NCBI RefSeq assembly: GCF_000154985.1
Contig: NZ_DS572692.1
Coordinates: 62,001-126,000 of the forward strand
Source: Streptococcus infantarius subsp. infantarius ATCC BAA-102
GTDB lineage: Bacteria > Bacillota > Bacilli > Lactobacillales > Streptococcaceae
Direction: 5' to 3'
Length of the DNA stretch: 64,000 bases
This document shows positions 1 to 8,909 of the stretch, piece after piece. The translations under genes and the position numbers were made by a program. Position 1 is the first letter of the stretch. Each line of letters opens with the position of its first letter. The notes under the pieces were generated by a model, which made no database searches, was not told where the DNA came from, and saw nothing but the letters and a program-made list of their open reading frames with translations.

Positions 1-1
1 T

Positions 2-526
2 GTAACTGATTTGATTGGACTTGCGGTTACGAAGGCCTTGATGAAAGAGGAGCATCGTTATTTAAATGCCTCTTTGATTAATGACGCGAAAGCTATTGAG
101 CTGCATCATTTTGTCAATCTGGGTATTGCCGTTGGCTTGCCAGATGGTTTGGTGGTTCCAGTTGTTCATGGAGCTGATAAGATGACCTTGTCTGATTTTG
201 TGGTTGCATCAAAAGATGTGATTCAAAAAGCGCAAGCTGGCAAATTAAAAGCAACTGATATGTCTGGGTCAACTTTCTCTATCACAAACTTAGGGATGTT
301 TGGGGTTAAGTCCTTTAACCCAATTATTAATCAGCCAAACTCTGCTATTTTAGGAATTTCAGCGACTGTTGACACTCCGGTTGCCATTGATGGACAGGTA
401 GTGATTCGTCCAATTATGGGACTTAGCTTGACCATTGATCACCGTTTGGTCGACGGGATGAATGGCGCTAAATTTATGTTGGATTTAAAAGCGTTGCTGG
501 AAAATCCTTTGGAACTACTGATCTGA
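2..526 (+). CDS. Dihydrolipoamide acyltransferase (E2), C-terminal part
   Basis: E2 core of a pyruvate or acetoin dehydrogenase complex, which moves the acetyl group from lipoyl-lysine to CoA. Only the last ~174 codons are in the window; the frame is open to the left edge, so the gene starts upstream and the apparent TTG start at 11 is not real. The catalytic-domain signature DHRLVDG (HxxxDG) lies near the end. The E3 gene follows 26 bp downstream in the same operon. The sequence here cannot tell pyruvate from acetoin as substrate; an E3 carrying its own lipoyl domain occurs in both kinds of streptococcal operon. Confidence 0.93.
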   Translation, partial: VTDLIGLAVTKALMKEEHRYLNASLINDAKAIELHHFVNLGIAVGLPDGLVVPVVHGADKMTLSDFVVASKDVIQKAQAGKLKATDMSGSTFSITNLGMFGVKSFNPIINQPNSAILGISATVDTPVAIDGQVVIRPIMGLSLTIDHRLVDGMNGAKFMLDLKALLENPLELLI

Positions 527-552
527 GATTAAAAAGATAAGAAAGGAAATTT

Positions 553-2292
553 ATGGCAGTAGAAATTATCATGCCAAAGCTTGGTGTGGACATGCAAGAA
601 GGTGAGATTCTCGAGTGGAAATTATCTGAAGGCGATGTAGTGAACGAAGGTGATATTCTTCTTGAAATCATGTCCGACAAAACTAACATGGAAATCGAAG
701 CTGACGACTCTGGTGTGCTTTTAAAAATTGTGCATCCAGCTGGTGATGTGGTGCCAGTGACTGAAGTGATTGGATATATCGGAGCAGAAGGGGAAGTGAT
801 TGCTGAAGAGGTCAGTCTCAAGGAAGCTGCTAGTCAACTTGAGTCTGCAGGTCTTGAAGTGCCGAATGCTGTTTCTGCTAAAGCTGGAGTTTTTAGCGCA
901 GCTGATTTAGCGGCAGATGAATATGACTTGATTGTCGTTGGTGGTGGCCCTGCGGGTTACTATGCCGCCATTCGCGGATCTCAGCTAGGGGCTAAAGTTG
1001 CTATCGTTGAAAAATCAGAATTCGGTGGGACTTGCTTGAATGTCGGCTGCATTCCAACCAAAACTTATCTAAAGAATGCTGAAATTTTAGACGGCCTTAA
1101 AATTGCTGCAGGTCGAGGTATTAATCTTGCCTCAACGGATTATAGCATTGACATGGATAAGACCGTTGATTTTAAAAATACGGTTGTAAAAACGCTAACT
1201 GGCGGTGTCCGTTCACTTCTAAAGGCTAATAAAGTAACCATTTTTAATGGACTTGCCAAAGTCAACCCTGATAAAACAGTCCTTATCGGTTCTGAAATCA
1301 TTAAAGGGCGCAAAATTATTCTTGCTACAGGTTCCAAAGTGTCACGTATCAATATTCCTGGCATTGATTCGCCACGTGTTTTGACATCAGATGAGATTCT
1401 TGATTTACGTGAGATGCCGAAATCTCTTGTTGTCATGGGTGGTGGCGTTGTTGGTATCGAGCTTGGTTTGGTCTGGGCATCTTACGGCGTTGAGGTGACT
1501 GTTATCGAAATGGCTGACCGCATTATTCCAGCAATGGACAAAGAAATCTCACAAGAATTGCAAAAGATCTTGACTAAAAAGGGCATGACCATTAAGACAA
1601 ATGTTGGGGTGAGCGAAATCATTGATGAGACAAGTTACTTAAGCTTGAAATTATCAAATGGTGAGACTATCCAAGCTGATAAAGCTCTGCTATCTATTGG
1701 ACGTGTGCCACAGATGAAAGGTCTTGAAAATCTTGGCTTAGAGATGGACGGCAATCGTATCAAAGTTAACGATTATCAAGAGACGTCAATACCAGGCATC
1801 TATGCCCCAGGCGACGTCAACGGTCAGAAAATGCTGGCGCACGCTGCTTACCGCATGGGAGAAGTGGCTGCTGAGAATGCTCTTTCTGGTAATCATCGCA
1901 AAGCAAAACTCAAGTACACTCCCGCAGCAGTTTATACGCATCCAGAAGTTGCCATGGTCGGATTGACCGAAGAAGCTGCGCGCAAGCAATACGGTGATAT
2001 TTTGATTGGCAAATCAAGTTTTTCTGGTAATGGACGTGCTATCGCTTCAAATGAAGCCCAAGGATTTGTCAAAGTCATTGCAGATAGCAAGTACCATGAA
2101 ATCTTGGGGGTTCATATCATTGGACCAGCAGCTGCAGAGCTCATCAACGAAGCAGCAACTATTATGGAAAATGAATTGACCGTTGATGATGTGGCCCAAG
2201 CTATCCATGGGCACCCGACTTTCTCAGAAAACATGTACGAAGCTTTTCTAGACACCATCGGACAAGCCATTCACAACCCACCGAAGAAATAA
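553..2292 (+). CDS. lpdA: Dihydrolipoamide dehydrogenase (E3) with N-terminal lipoyl domain
   Basis: Flavoprotein that reoxidises dihydrolipoamide of the 2-oxoacid dehydrogenase complex with NAD+. Residues 1-75 form a lipoyl domain with the attachment site DKT (Lys43); a linker leads to the FAD/NAD disulfide reductase. The redox pair is Cys161/Cys166 (GGTCLNVGC) and the catalytic dyad motif HPTFSE starts at His554. At 579 aa it is ~110 aa longer than plain E3 because of the lipoyl domain. The ribosome site AGAAAGGAA precedes the ATG. A lipoate ligase gene lies 3 kb downstream and could modify Lys43 (inference). Confidence 0.95.
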   Translation: MAVEIIMPKLGVDMQEGEILEWKLSEGDVVNEGDILLEIMSDKTNMEIEADDSGVLLKIVHPAGDVVPVTEVIGYIGAEGEVIAEEVSLKEAASQLESAGLEVPNAVSAKAGVFSAADLAADEYDLIVVGGGPAGYYAAIRGSQLGAKVAIVEKSEFGGTCLNVGCIPTKTYLKNAEILDGLKIAAGRGINLASTDYSIDMDKTVDFKNTVVKTLTGGVRSLLKANKVTIFNGLAKVNPDKTVLIGSEIIKGRKIILATGSKVSRINIPGIDSPRVLTSDEILDLREMPKSLVVMGGGVVGIELGLVWASYGVEVTVIEMADRIIPAMDKEISQELQKILTKKGMTIKTNVGVSEIIDETSYLSLKLSNGETIQADKALLSIGRVPQMKGLENLGLEMDGNRIKVNDYQETSIPGIYAPGDVNGQKMLAHAAYRMGEVAAENALSGNHRKAKLKYTPAAVYTHPEVAMVGLTEEAARKQYGDILIGKSSFSGNGRAIASNEAQGFVKVIADSKYHEILGVHIIGPAAAELINEAATIMENELTVDDVAQAIHGHPTFSENMYEAFLDTIGQAIHNPPKK

Positions 2293-2397
2293 TTTGACAT
2301 GTACTAAGAATGTTAACACTTGAAAAATTATTTTTAAGTTCTATACTTTTCAAGAAATTAGACATTATGAAATTAACTAGTTTATTGGAAGTGTAAT

Positions 2398-2731
2398 ATG
2401 AACAAATTTTCCTTATATCTTAGGTTGCTTTATTTTTTAGTATTTGTCTTTGTAACGGCTCTATTTTTATTCTAACCTGAGATAATTGTGGTGCATTTCA
2501 ATAATGGTATACCTGATGGTTATGACAATAGATTATTTCTTTATGTATTCTTTATTATTTCTGTGTTAATTGGTGAAATCAGTATTCTTTTTTTCAAAAT
2601 ATTATCGAAAAAAAGGAAATACATAAGAGTTTCCGTTACTTTTCCCAGGTGAAATTAGATTTCTTCAGGTTTATTTACTGATAAATTTGGCATTTGTTTG
2701 TGCTATGATTCAACAAGTTCTTACCAGTTAG
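2398..2731 (+). pseudogene. DUF1648-like small membrane protein, broken
   Basis: An ATG at 2398 opens 25 codons (a hydrophobic segment) and stops at TAA 2473. The same frame then continues to 2652 with P-E-I-I-V-V-H-F-N-N-G-I-P-D-G-Y, which resembles the DUF1648 signature (PxxIPxHxNxxGxPDGY), followed by a second membrane segment. A +1 frame from 2651 adds a further hydrophobic stretch ending at TAG 2731. One nonsense codon plus one frameshift therefore explain the remnant. The family assignment rests on the short motif only. Confidence 0.6.
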
Positions 2732-2744
2732 TATAGATTAAAAG

Positions 2745-2770
2745 GAGTATGAGATAGGATTCTCATGCTT
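2745..2770 (+). terminator. Weak hairpin with T-run
   Basis: GTATGAG (2745 on) pairs with CTCATGC with one G-U and is followed by TTTTT. It lies just after the DUF1648 remnant and may be its old terminator. Confidence 0.35.
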
Positions 2771-2795
2771 TTTATATGTGAATTTTTTACAAATA

Positions 2796-2841
2796 AAAAA
2801 GGGATTGCAGTCACAATTAAGTGTTTACTGCAATCCTTTTT
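2796..2841. terminator. Rho-independent terminator, possibly bidirectional
   Basis: A perfect 10-bp stem, GGATTGCAGT (2802-2811) with ACTGCAATCC (2827-2836), is flanked by an A-run on the left and a T-run on the right. It can end transcription from the left and from the - strand transporter gene. The rest of 2293-2914 holds only the DUF1648 remnant. Confidence 0.75.
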
Positions 2842-2914
2842 AGCTGAGCATAAAAATTGAAGTGCGAATTAAGTTTTGAGGATGTTTCTGTTTTGAATGT
2901 AACAATTAAAAAGA

Positions 2915-3808
2915 CTAAGCTTTTTCATGTGCGATGTTAGTTGTTGTTTGTGTTTTAGCAAGGTAAACACCTGTTAATGTAATTAAAATGGCGATGACAG
3001 TTTGCAGATTTAAGTTCTCGTTAAAAATTACCCAAGCGTATAATGCGGCAACGACTGGCTGAGATAGGGTAATTAAGGATGATAGGCAAGCATTTACTTT
3101 TCCCAAACAATAAGCTAATAAGCCTTGTCCTAAAATTTGAGAGAGGAGAGCTAGTGCCAAAAGTGGCCAAAGCTCACCAAAATTCTGTGGCACATAAAAG
3201 CCTTCGGTAAAGAAAATCACAGTAGCTAGTACCAGTAGAGTTCCAAAAGCACTGATAAACATAATGATGGTTGATGTTACCGAATCGCGCAATTTGTAAA
3301 CTGTAATCATAAACATGGCGTAAAAGACAGATGAGCCAAGACTCAGTGAATCTCCAAGCAGACGGTCTGGAGACATACTCACTTTATTTGACATGAGAAC
3401 CAGCACACCAATAAGTGTAACGAGACCGCCAAACAAAAATTTAGGCGTCATTTTTTCTTTGAATAGGAAATAACTGACTGGAATAACAGTGAATGGGGTA
3501 AGATTCACCAAAACATTGGCATTAGCCACACTAGTATACGAAAATGAGCTATTCCATAAAGTTAAATCACCCGCTAAAAATGCTCCCGCTAAAACGATTG
3601 TTGCGATTTGTTTGCGGTTTAAAGCCTGTAACTCAGACTTCTTGAGAAAAGGCATCAGCATGGGGATAGAAAATAAAACGCGGTAAAATCCAGTGTTGAT
3701 TGGTGGTAGGGGACAGAGTTTGACAAAGATGCCACCAGTTGCTAAAAAACAAATAGCTAGAAAAATTAAGAAAATATATTTGCTATCATTTGTACGATTT
3801 TGCTTCAT
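2915..3808 (-). CDS. EamA/DMT family transporter
   Basis: Membrane exporter of the drug/metabolite superfamily, 297 aa with about ten hydrophobic segments arranged as two EamA repeats. Substrate unknown. It is divergent from a MocR-type regulator 90 bp away; such regulators often control a neighbouring DMT permease, so co-regulation is inferred. The start ATG at 3808 has GAGGTG upstream on the - strand. Confidence 0.85.
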   Translation of the reverse strand: MKQNRTNDSKYIFLIFLAICFLATGGIFVKLCPLPPINTGFYRVLFSIPMLMPFLKKSELQALNRKQIATIVLAGAFLAGDLTLWNSSFSYTSVANANVLVNLTPFTVIPVSYFLFKEKMTPKFLFGGLVTLIGVLVLMSNKVSMSPDRLLGDSLSLGSSVFYAMFMITVYKLRDSVTSTIIMFISAFGTLLVLATVIFFTEGFYVPQNFGELWPLLALALLSQILGQGLLAYCLGKVNACLSSLITLSQPVVAALYAWVIFNENLNLQTVIAILITLTGVYLAKTQTTTNIAHEKA

Positions 3809-3826
3809 TTTTTCACCTCAGTCTAA

Positions 3827-3866
3827 ATTGTAAAGGATACGTGGTATAATAAAAAGTACCGGTATT
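3827..3866. promoter_or_regulatory. Divergent promoters of transporter and MocR regulator
   Basis: TATAAT at 3845-3850 can serve the + strand regulator and TACAAT (- strand, 3832-3827) the transporter. GGTAT occurs twice as a direct repeat (3843 and 3862), 19 bp apart, and TACCGGTA is palindromic at 3858-3865. Direct repeats are the usual operator form for MocR proteins; that this one binds here is inference. Confidence 0.45.
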
Positions 3867-3898
3867 TAAAAATTTTTAGGTGCCACTTTGGAGGAAAT

Positions 3899-5305
3899 AT
3901 GATACATCTTAATCGCAGTGCAGGGAGTAGTCCCCTATACCAGCAGATTTACCAGCAGATAAAATCAGATATTTTGCAGGGCTATTTAGCGCCTGATGAG
4001 AAACTGTTAGGAACACGAACCCTAGCAAAAATGCTGAGCGTCAGTCGAAATACGGTTGACCGAGCTTACATGCAGCTGACCCTAGAAGGGTATATCGAGA
4101 GCCGTCAAAATGCAGGCTTTTACGTTTTAAAAATGCCAAAGGCTTTTCAGTCAGAAAGAACTTTGACCGAGCCCATTTTAAAAACTGAAGCCAAGTCTGA
4201 TGACGACCACATTGTTTACGATTTGACCAACAGCAGCCATACGAGTAATCTATTTCCCAAGAAAGTTTGGAAAACACATTATCAAAATGCCTTTGATGAG
4301 TTAGATAAAGCAGAGCAATTGTCGACCTTGCAGCCTTTTCAGGGAGAGTACAAGCTGAGAAAGGAAATTAGTCGTTATCTGGAGCGTATTCGAGGGGTAA
4401 AATGTCACCCAGACCAAATCATTATCACTAGCGGGCTTCAACAATCTTTGGATTATATTTGCCAGTTTTTAGGGAATACGAAAAGAAGTGTCTTGATGGA
4501 GGACCCGAGTTATCCCAAGGCGCGTGAAATTTTTAAGAAAAATGCCTATCCAATCGTGACGGCAGAAGTTGATGAGAAGGGTTTGGACTTGACTAAGGTT
4601 GATAGGAGTTCGGAGATTGAGATGATTTACACCACACCATCTCACCAATTTCCGCTTGGTATGATTATGCCGATTTCTAGACGTCGTGAACTCTTGAGTT
4701 TTGCTGAAGCGTACAATTCTTTTATTCTTGAGGATGACTATGACAGCGAGCTCCGCTATTACCAACGTCCCATTCCAGCCTTGAAATCAATTGACTATCT
4801 GGGTCGTGTGATTTATCTGGGGACTTTTTCAAAAATCCTTTCACCGTCTTTTCGTATGGGGTATATGGTTTTGCCAGAACAGTTCACTGAGAGTTTTCTA
4901 GAAAAATTCAAGCTTTACAACAGCACGGTCAATCTCTTGAATCAGATTGCTCTAGCAAATATTCTATCAAGTGGTGATTACGACCGTTTGGTTCGCAAGA
5001 TGAATCATGTTTTTAAAAAGCGCTATGAAGCCTTTAAAAAAGAATTTGAGCAGTTTAATGCTCCCATAAAACTCTCTTCAAACGTCAGTGGACAGTATTT
5101 TTTGGTGACTTTTCCGGATAAAATCAACCAGTGTGATGTTATCAAGCGTGCAGAAAAAGAAGGTGTTCGAGTCTACGATACCATGCAATTTTGGCAAGAA
5201 AAAGCGGCTTGTCCGCAGGAAAGCCTCTTTCTTGGATTTAGTAAAATTGATTTGGAAGACATCCCAGATTGTGTCAGACGCCTTAGAAAAGCTTGGGAGA
5301 ATTAA
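3899..5305 (+). CDS. MocR/PdxR-type regulator (GntR HTH + aminotransferase fold)
   Basis: Transcription factor of 468 aa. Residues 1-75 are a GntR winged helix (SVSRNTVDRAY recognition region). Residues ~100-465 form a fold-type I aminotransferase domain with the PLP lysine at Lys312 in GTFSKILSPSFRMGY. Members sense PLP or amino-group ligands and control vitamin B6, GABA or transport genes. No B6 synthesis genes are nearby; the only divergent partner is the EamA transporter, its likely target. Confidence 0.88.
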   Translation: MIHLNRSAGSSPLYQQIYQQIKSDILQGYLAPDEKLLGTRTLAKMLSVSRNTVDRAYMQLTLEGYIESRQNAGFYVLKMPKAFQSERTLTEPILKTEAKSDDDHIVYDLTNSSHTSNLFPKKVWKTHYQNAFDELDKAEQLSTLQPFQGEYKLRKEISRYLERIRGVKCHPDQIIITSGLQQSLDYICQFLGNTKRSVLMEDPSYPKAREIFKKNAYPIVTAEVDEKGLDLTKVDRSSEIEMIYTTPSHQFPLGMIMPISRRRELLSFAEAYNSFILEDDYDSELRYYQRPIPALKSIDYLGRVIYLGTFSKILSPSFRMGYMVLPEQFTESFLEKFKLYNSTVNLLNQIALANILSSGDYDRLVRKMNHVFKKRYEAFKKEFEQFNAPIKLSSNVSGQYFLVTFPDKINQCDVIKRAEKEGVRVYDTMQFWQEKAACPQESLFLGFSKIDLEDIPDCVRRLRKAWEN

Positions 5306-5376
5306 TGAGCAAATTAAGAGACGGTGGAATTTGATTCTGATATACTAAGTCTAATGAAAAATGAAGGAGCTTTTAG

Positions 5377-6366
5377 ATGAAATACATCGTTAACAAGTCC
5401 CACAATCCCTTTTACAATATTGCCTTGGAAGCTTACGCTTTTCGTGAATTGCGAGACGAAGATGAGCTTTTTATTCTCTGGATAAATGAGCCGACCATTG
5501 TGATTGGAAAACACCAGAATGCAATTGAAGAGATTAACAAGGCTTACACTGATGAACACGGGATTCATGTCGTTCGCCGTTTGTCAGGTGGCGGAGCTGT
5601 TTATCACGACCTTAATAATTTGAACTACACCATTATTTCTAATAAAACCCAAGAAGGTGCCTTTGATTTTAAGACCTTCTCACAACCTGTCATTGAAACC
5701 CTTGCTGATCTTGGTGTGACAGCGACCTTCACTGGAAGAAATGACCTTGAAATCGATGGCAAGAAATTCTGTGGGAATGCACAAGCTTATTACAAAGGAC
5801 GCATGATGCACCATGGTTGCCTGCTTTTTGACGTGGACATGACTGTTCTTGGTAATGCCCTGCAAGTTTCAAAGGATAAAATTGAATCAAAGGGTGTTAA
5901 ATCAGTGCGTGCACGTGTGACTAATATCTTAGATGAATTGCCAGAAAAAATGACTGTTGAAGCATTTTCAGAACAATTACTTAACAAAATAAAAGAACAA
6001 TACCCTGACATGACGGAGTATGTTCTTTCTGAAGCTGATTTAGAAAACATTCAAAATCTAGCCGATAACCAATTTGCCACTTGGGATTGGACTTACGGCA
6101 AATCACCAGACTACACCATTAAACGTTCAGTCCGCTACCCAGCAGGTAAGCTGACAAGTTATGTGAAAGTCGAAAAATCTGTGATAACAGGTCTTAAAAT
6201 TTACGGTGACTTTTTTGGCATCAAAGACGTCTCAGATATTGAAGAAGAACTCATTGGTCTTCGCTATGAATACCAAGACGTCTTAGACAAACTCCTAACC
6301 GTAGAGACTACACAATATTTCACTAATATCACCCCACAAGAAATTGCGGGAGCAATCGTGGAATGA
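5377..6366 (+). CDS. lplA: Lipoate-protein ligase A
   Basis: Activates free lipoate with ATP and attaches it to lipoyl domains. The 329-aa length and the motif RRLSGGGAVYHDLNNLNY are typical of the LplA fold, followed by the accessory C-terminal domain. AAGGAG precedes the ATG. It lies 3 kb from the lipoyl-bearing E2/E3 genes, which are probable substrates, and 2.5 kb from a zinc macrodomain whose homologues are linked to lipoylation-dependent ADP-ribosylation. Confidence 0.93.
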   Translation: MKYIVNKSHNPFYNIALEAYAFRELRDEDELFILWINEPTIVIGKHQNAIEEINKAYTDEHGIHVVRRLSGGGAVYHDLNNLNYTIISNKTQEGAFDFKTFSQPVIETLADLGVTATFTGRNDLEIDGKKFCGNAQAYYKGRMMHHGCLLFDVDMTVLGNALQVSKDKIESKGVKSVRARVTNILDELPEKMTVEAFSEQLLNKIKEQYPDMTEYVLSEADLENIQNLADNQFATWDWTYGKSPDYTIKRSVRYPAGKLTSYVKVEKSVITGLKIYGDFFGIKDVSDIEEELIGLRYEYQDVLDKLLTVETTQYFTNITPQEIAGAIVE

Positions 6367-6374
6367 AAAAGGAC

Positions 6375-6401
6375 CCAGCTAGCAATTACTAGCTGGTTTT
6401 T
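6375..6401 (+). terminator. Terminator of lplA
   Basis: Perfect 8-bp stem CCAGCTAG (6375-6382)/CTAGCTGG (6389-6396), 6-nt loop, then TTTTT. Confidence 0.85.
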
Positions 6402-6408
6402 ATATCTA

Positions 6409-6714
6409 TTAATCTAAATGATGTGTGTGTTTGGTAATCCATTGTTATAGCTTGATGTTAAGCCAGAATGAATAAATACCTAGCGTGATGACTGTTAAAA
6501 TTAACCATTTAATCCAATTTCCAAATAGCTGCATAGCTGTACCATCAAAGTAAAGACGGTGACCGTCGATGACAGTTTGTTTGACCTTCCAATTGATCAT
6601 AATGCAAATTCCCCATGGGGCACAAATACCAAGTGTTAAAAAGGTAATCAAACTTGCAATAATGCTGTGTCCAATATAACTTAGCAAACCGCTGTCAAAA
6701 TAGCTTTCGTGTTT
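6409..6714 (-). pseudogene. DUF898-like membrane protein, start and end damaged
   Basis: The frame reads KHESYFDSGLLSY...DGHRLYFDGTAMQLFG...ITLGIYSFWLNIKL, two membrane segments in a DUF898 (YjgN-like) pattern. AAGGAG sits at 6729-6724, but the codon spaced for initiation is absent: TTTTTTAAAACAC looks like TTTTTT-ATG-AAACAC with TG deleted. A TAA at 6447-6445 then cuts the frame, and QWITKHTHHLD follows in frame to 6409, like the usual tail. Initiation at TTG 6687 without a ribosome site is the only way to make protein. Probably inactive. Confidence 0.6.
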
Positions 6715-6835
6715 TAAAAAATACTCCTTTGTAAAAGTTGTGAAACGTTACTAATTTAGCATATTAGAAGATAGCACGCAAAGAAACACTTTGAAAATGA
6801 CGTTTTCTATTATTAAAGAGAAAACTACTTTTTGT

Positions 6836-6862
6836 TATAATGTTTGAAAAAGAGTATGGAGG
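6836..6862 (+). promoter_or_regulatory. -10 box and ribosome site deciding the next start
   Basis: TATAAT occupies 6836-6841, overlapping the upstream ATG at 6840, so that ATG cannot be used from this promoter. GGAGG (6858-6862) lies 7 nt before ATG 6870, which is taken as the start. Confidence 0.7.
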
Positions 6863-6869
6863 TAGATTT

Positions 6870-7370
6870 ATGTCAGAGATGAGACGCCGTGATCGTCAAG
6901 TGACAGATTTAGCAGAAATTAAGGAGATTATTGAGAAAAATATGATTTTACATTTAGGGCTTTTTGATAAAGAGTTTCCTTACGTGGTTCCTCTTCATTA
7001 TGGCTATGAATACGATGAAGGAAAGAATCAATTTATTTTTTACATGCACGGTGCAAAACAAGGCCATAAGATTGATTTAATCCATCAAAATCCAAATGCT
7101 TGTATCCAAATTGAAGGTGAAGTCATACCAGATTATGACCACGAGATTCCATGTAAGTACGGTGCTTTCTTTACCTCTTTTATCGGACGTGGAAAAGCAG
7201 AACTTTTAGAAAAACATGATGAAAAAGCACACGCTTTAAATCAATTAATGCAACATCAAACTGGAAAAAGATTTGAATTCACCGAGAAAATGACCAAGCC
7301 AGTAGCCGTGATAAAAGTCGTGGTAACAGATTATTCAGCTAAAGCGAAGAAAATGAAATCCACAAAATAA
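6870..7370 (+). CDS. Pyridoxamine 5'-phosphate oxidase-fold protein (NimA-like)
   Basis: FMN-binding split-barrel protein of 166 aa. The N-terminus MSEMRRRDRQVTD and the following HLGLFDKEFPYVVPLHYGY are typical of the NimA/5-nitroimidazole-reductase-like branch of the PNPOx superfamily rather than true PdxH. The reaction in this organism is unknown; relatives reduce nitro groups or bind flavin or heme. It is monocistronic, with its own -10 box and a terminator after the stop. Confidence 0.8.
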   Translation: MSEMRRRDRQVTDLAEIKEIIEKNMILHLGLFDKEFPYVVPLHYGYEYDEGKNQFIFYMHGAKQGHKIDLIHQNPNACIQIEGEVIPDYDHEIPCKYGAFFTSFIGRGKAELLEKHDEKAHALNQLMQHQTGKRFEFTEKMTKPVAVIKVVVTDYSAKAKKMKSTK

Positions 7371-7373
7371 TGA

Positions 7374-7406
7374 AAAACAGCTAAACCAATGTTTAGTTGT
7401 TTTTTA
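7374..7406 (+). terminator. Terminator
   Basis: AACAGCTAAAC pairs with GTTTAGTTGTT over a CAAT loop with one mismatch, then TTTT. Confidence 0.75.
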
Positions 7407-7499
7407 TGAAAAGATACAGAAAAATTAAAAAAGCTCTTGACTTTGAGTAGGCTCCAAGGTGTAATATTGATAGTAGCAATTCAAAAATAGGAGGAAAGA

Positions 7500-8864
7500 A
7501 TGGATAGTTTTTCGGATAAGGCGTTAGAAAAGAATTACTTTTTTAGTAATCGTGATTTAACCAAACTTTTTATCCCTTTGATCATTGAGCAGGGTTTAGA
7601 ATTTTTGGTTGGTCTTATTGCCTCAATCATGGTTTCAAGGGTTGGTGAAGCAGCGGTGTCAGGTGTATCCTTGGTTGAATTCTTGATGGCTCTTTTTATC
7701 AGTATTTTTGCGGCATTTGCGACTGGTGGTGGGATTGTAGCTGGTCAATATTTAGGTGACCGTGATAGTAAAAATGCCAATAAAGCGGTCAACCAGTTGG
7801 TGAAGTTCACTTTGTACTTTAGCTTAGCAATTACGCTTTTGATTTTTGTGATTAAACCTTTTATTTTGAGTCATTTGTTTGGATCAATCACGCCTGAAGT
7901 TCACGCGCAAGCTGATCGTTATTTTAATATCGTTGCACTCTCAACACCGTTTATCGCTCTTTACAATTCGGGCGCAGCGATTTTCAGAACCTTAAATAAA
8001 TCTCGTCTGCCAATGAATATCATGCTGGTGATGAATGGCTTGAATATTGTCATGGGCGTCAGCTTGATTTATGGTTGCGGTTGGGGAGTTGAAGGAGTGG
8101 CTGTTCCAATTCTTCTTTCTCGTGTTGGTGCCATGCTGTTAATTCTGTGATTTGCGCATCATATCAAGTCAGATTTGACCTTAGGAAACTTCTTAAAAGA
8201 AAAAGTCGACTGGCAGATGATCAAAAAAGTTCTTGGTATTGGACTACCATTTGGTTTTGAAAATGGTATGTTTTTCCTTGGACGATTGATTGTTTTATCA
8301 GTTGTTTCCCTTTTTGGAACCGCAGCTATCGCCGCAAATTCAGTTGGTGGAACCATCATTATGTTTCAAGGTTTGCCAGGAATTTCAATTGTACTTGGTT
8401 TAGCTGTTATCATTTCAAAATGTGTCGGTGCTGGTGACTATGAGCAGGCTGAGTTTTACAAGCGAAAAGTTAGCTGCATCATTCATGCTGCAAATGCTTT
8501 ATTTTCAGTAGTTGTCGTTGCTTTAATGCCTTTTTTGATGATGATTTATGATTTGTCAGACCAAGCGACACATTATGTTTGGATTATTGTGCTTGCTCAT
8601 GGGATTTTAGTGAGTATTTTCTGGAATTCAGGTTATGTCTTGCCTGTAGTCTTTCGTAGTGCGGGAGATGCAAATTTCCCGATGATTATCGGTATCGCTT
8701 CAATGCTTTTAGTTCGCGTAGTATGCGCCTACTTTTTATCGGTCAATTTTGGTATGGGAATGCTTGGAACTTGGGTAGCCATGTTCTTAGATTGGTTTGT
8801 TAAGGGACTCATCTATGAAATCCGCTACCGCAAAGGCACTTGGAAAAATTACAAATTAGTATGA
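7500..8864 (+). pseudogene. MATE family efflux transporter, interrupted by TGA
   Basis: A single 455-codon frame encodes a multidrug and toxin extrusion transporter with about 12 membrane segments, but codon 217 is TGA (8148-8150). Sequence on both sides is well conserved and in frame (AMLLIL-stop-FAHHIKSDL), so this is one nonsense change and not a fusion. AGGAGGAAAG precedes ATG 7500. Two short ORFs remain (7500-8150 and 8175-8864); the second has no good ribosome site. A separate intact MATE gene lies at 29.9 kb. Confidence 0.9.
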
Positions 8865-8873
8865 TAAAACTAA

Positions 8874-8903
8874 AAAAGGAACTGGATAATCCAGTTCCTT
8901 TTG
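8874..8903. terminator. Bidirectional terminator
   Basis: AAAAGGAACTGGA pairs perfectly with TCCAGTTCCTTTT over a TAA loop, between the MATE pseudogene (+) and the macrodomain gene (-). Confidence 0.85.
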
Positions 8904-8909
8904 AGTTGT

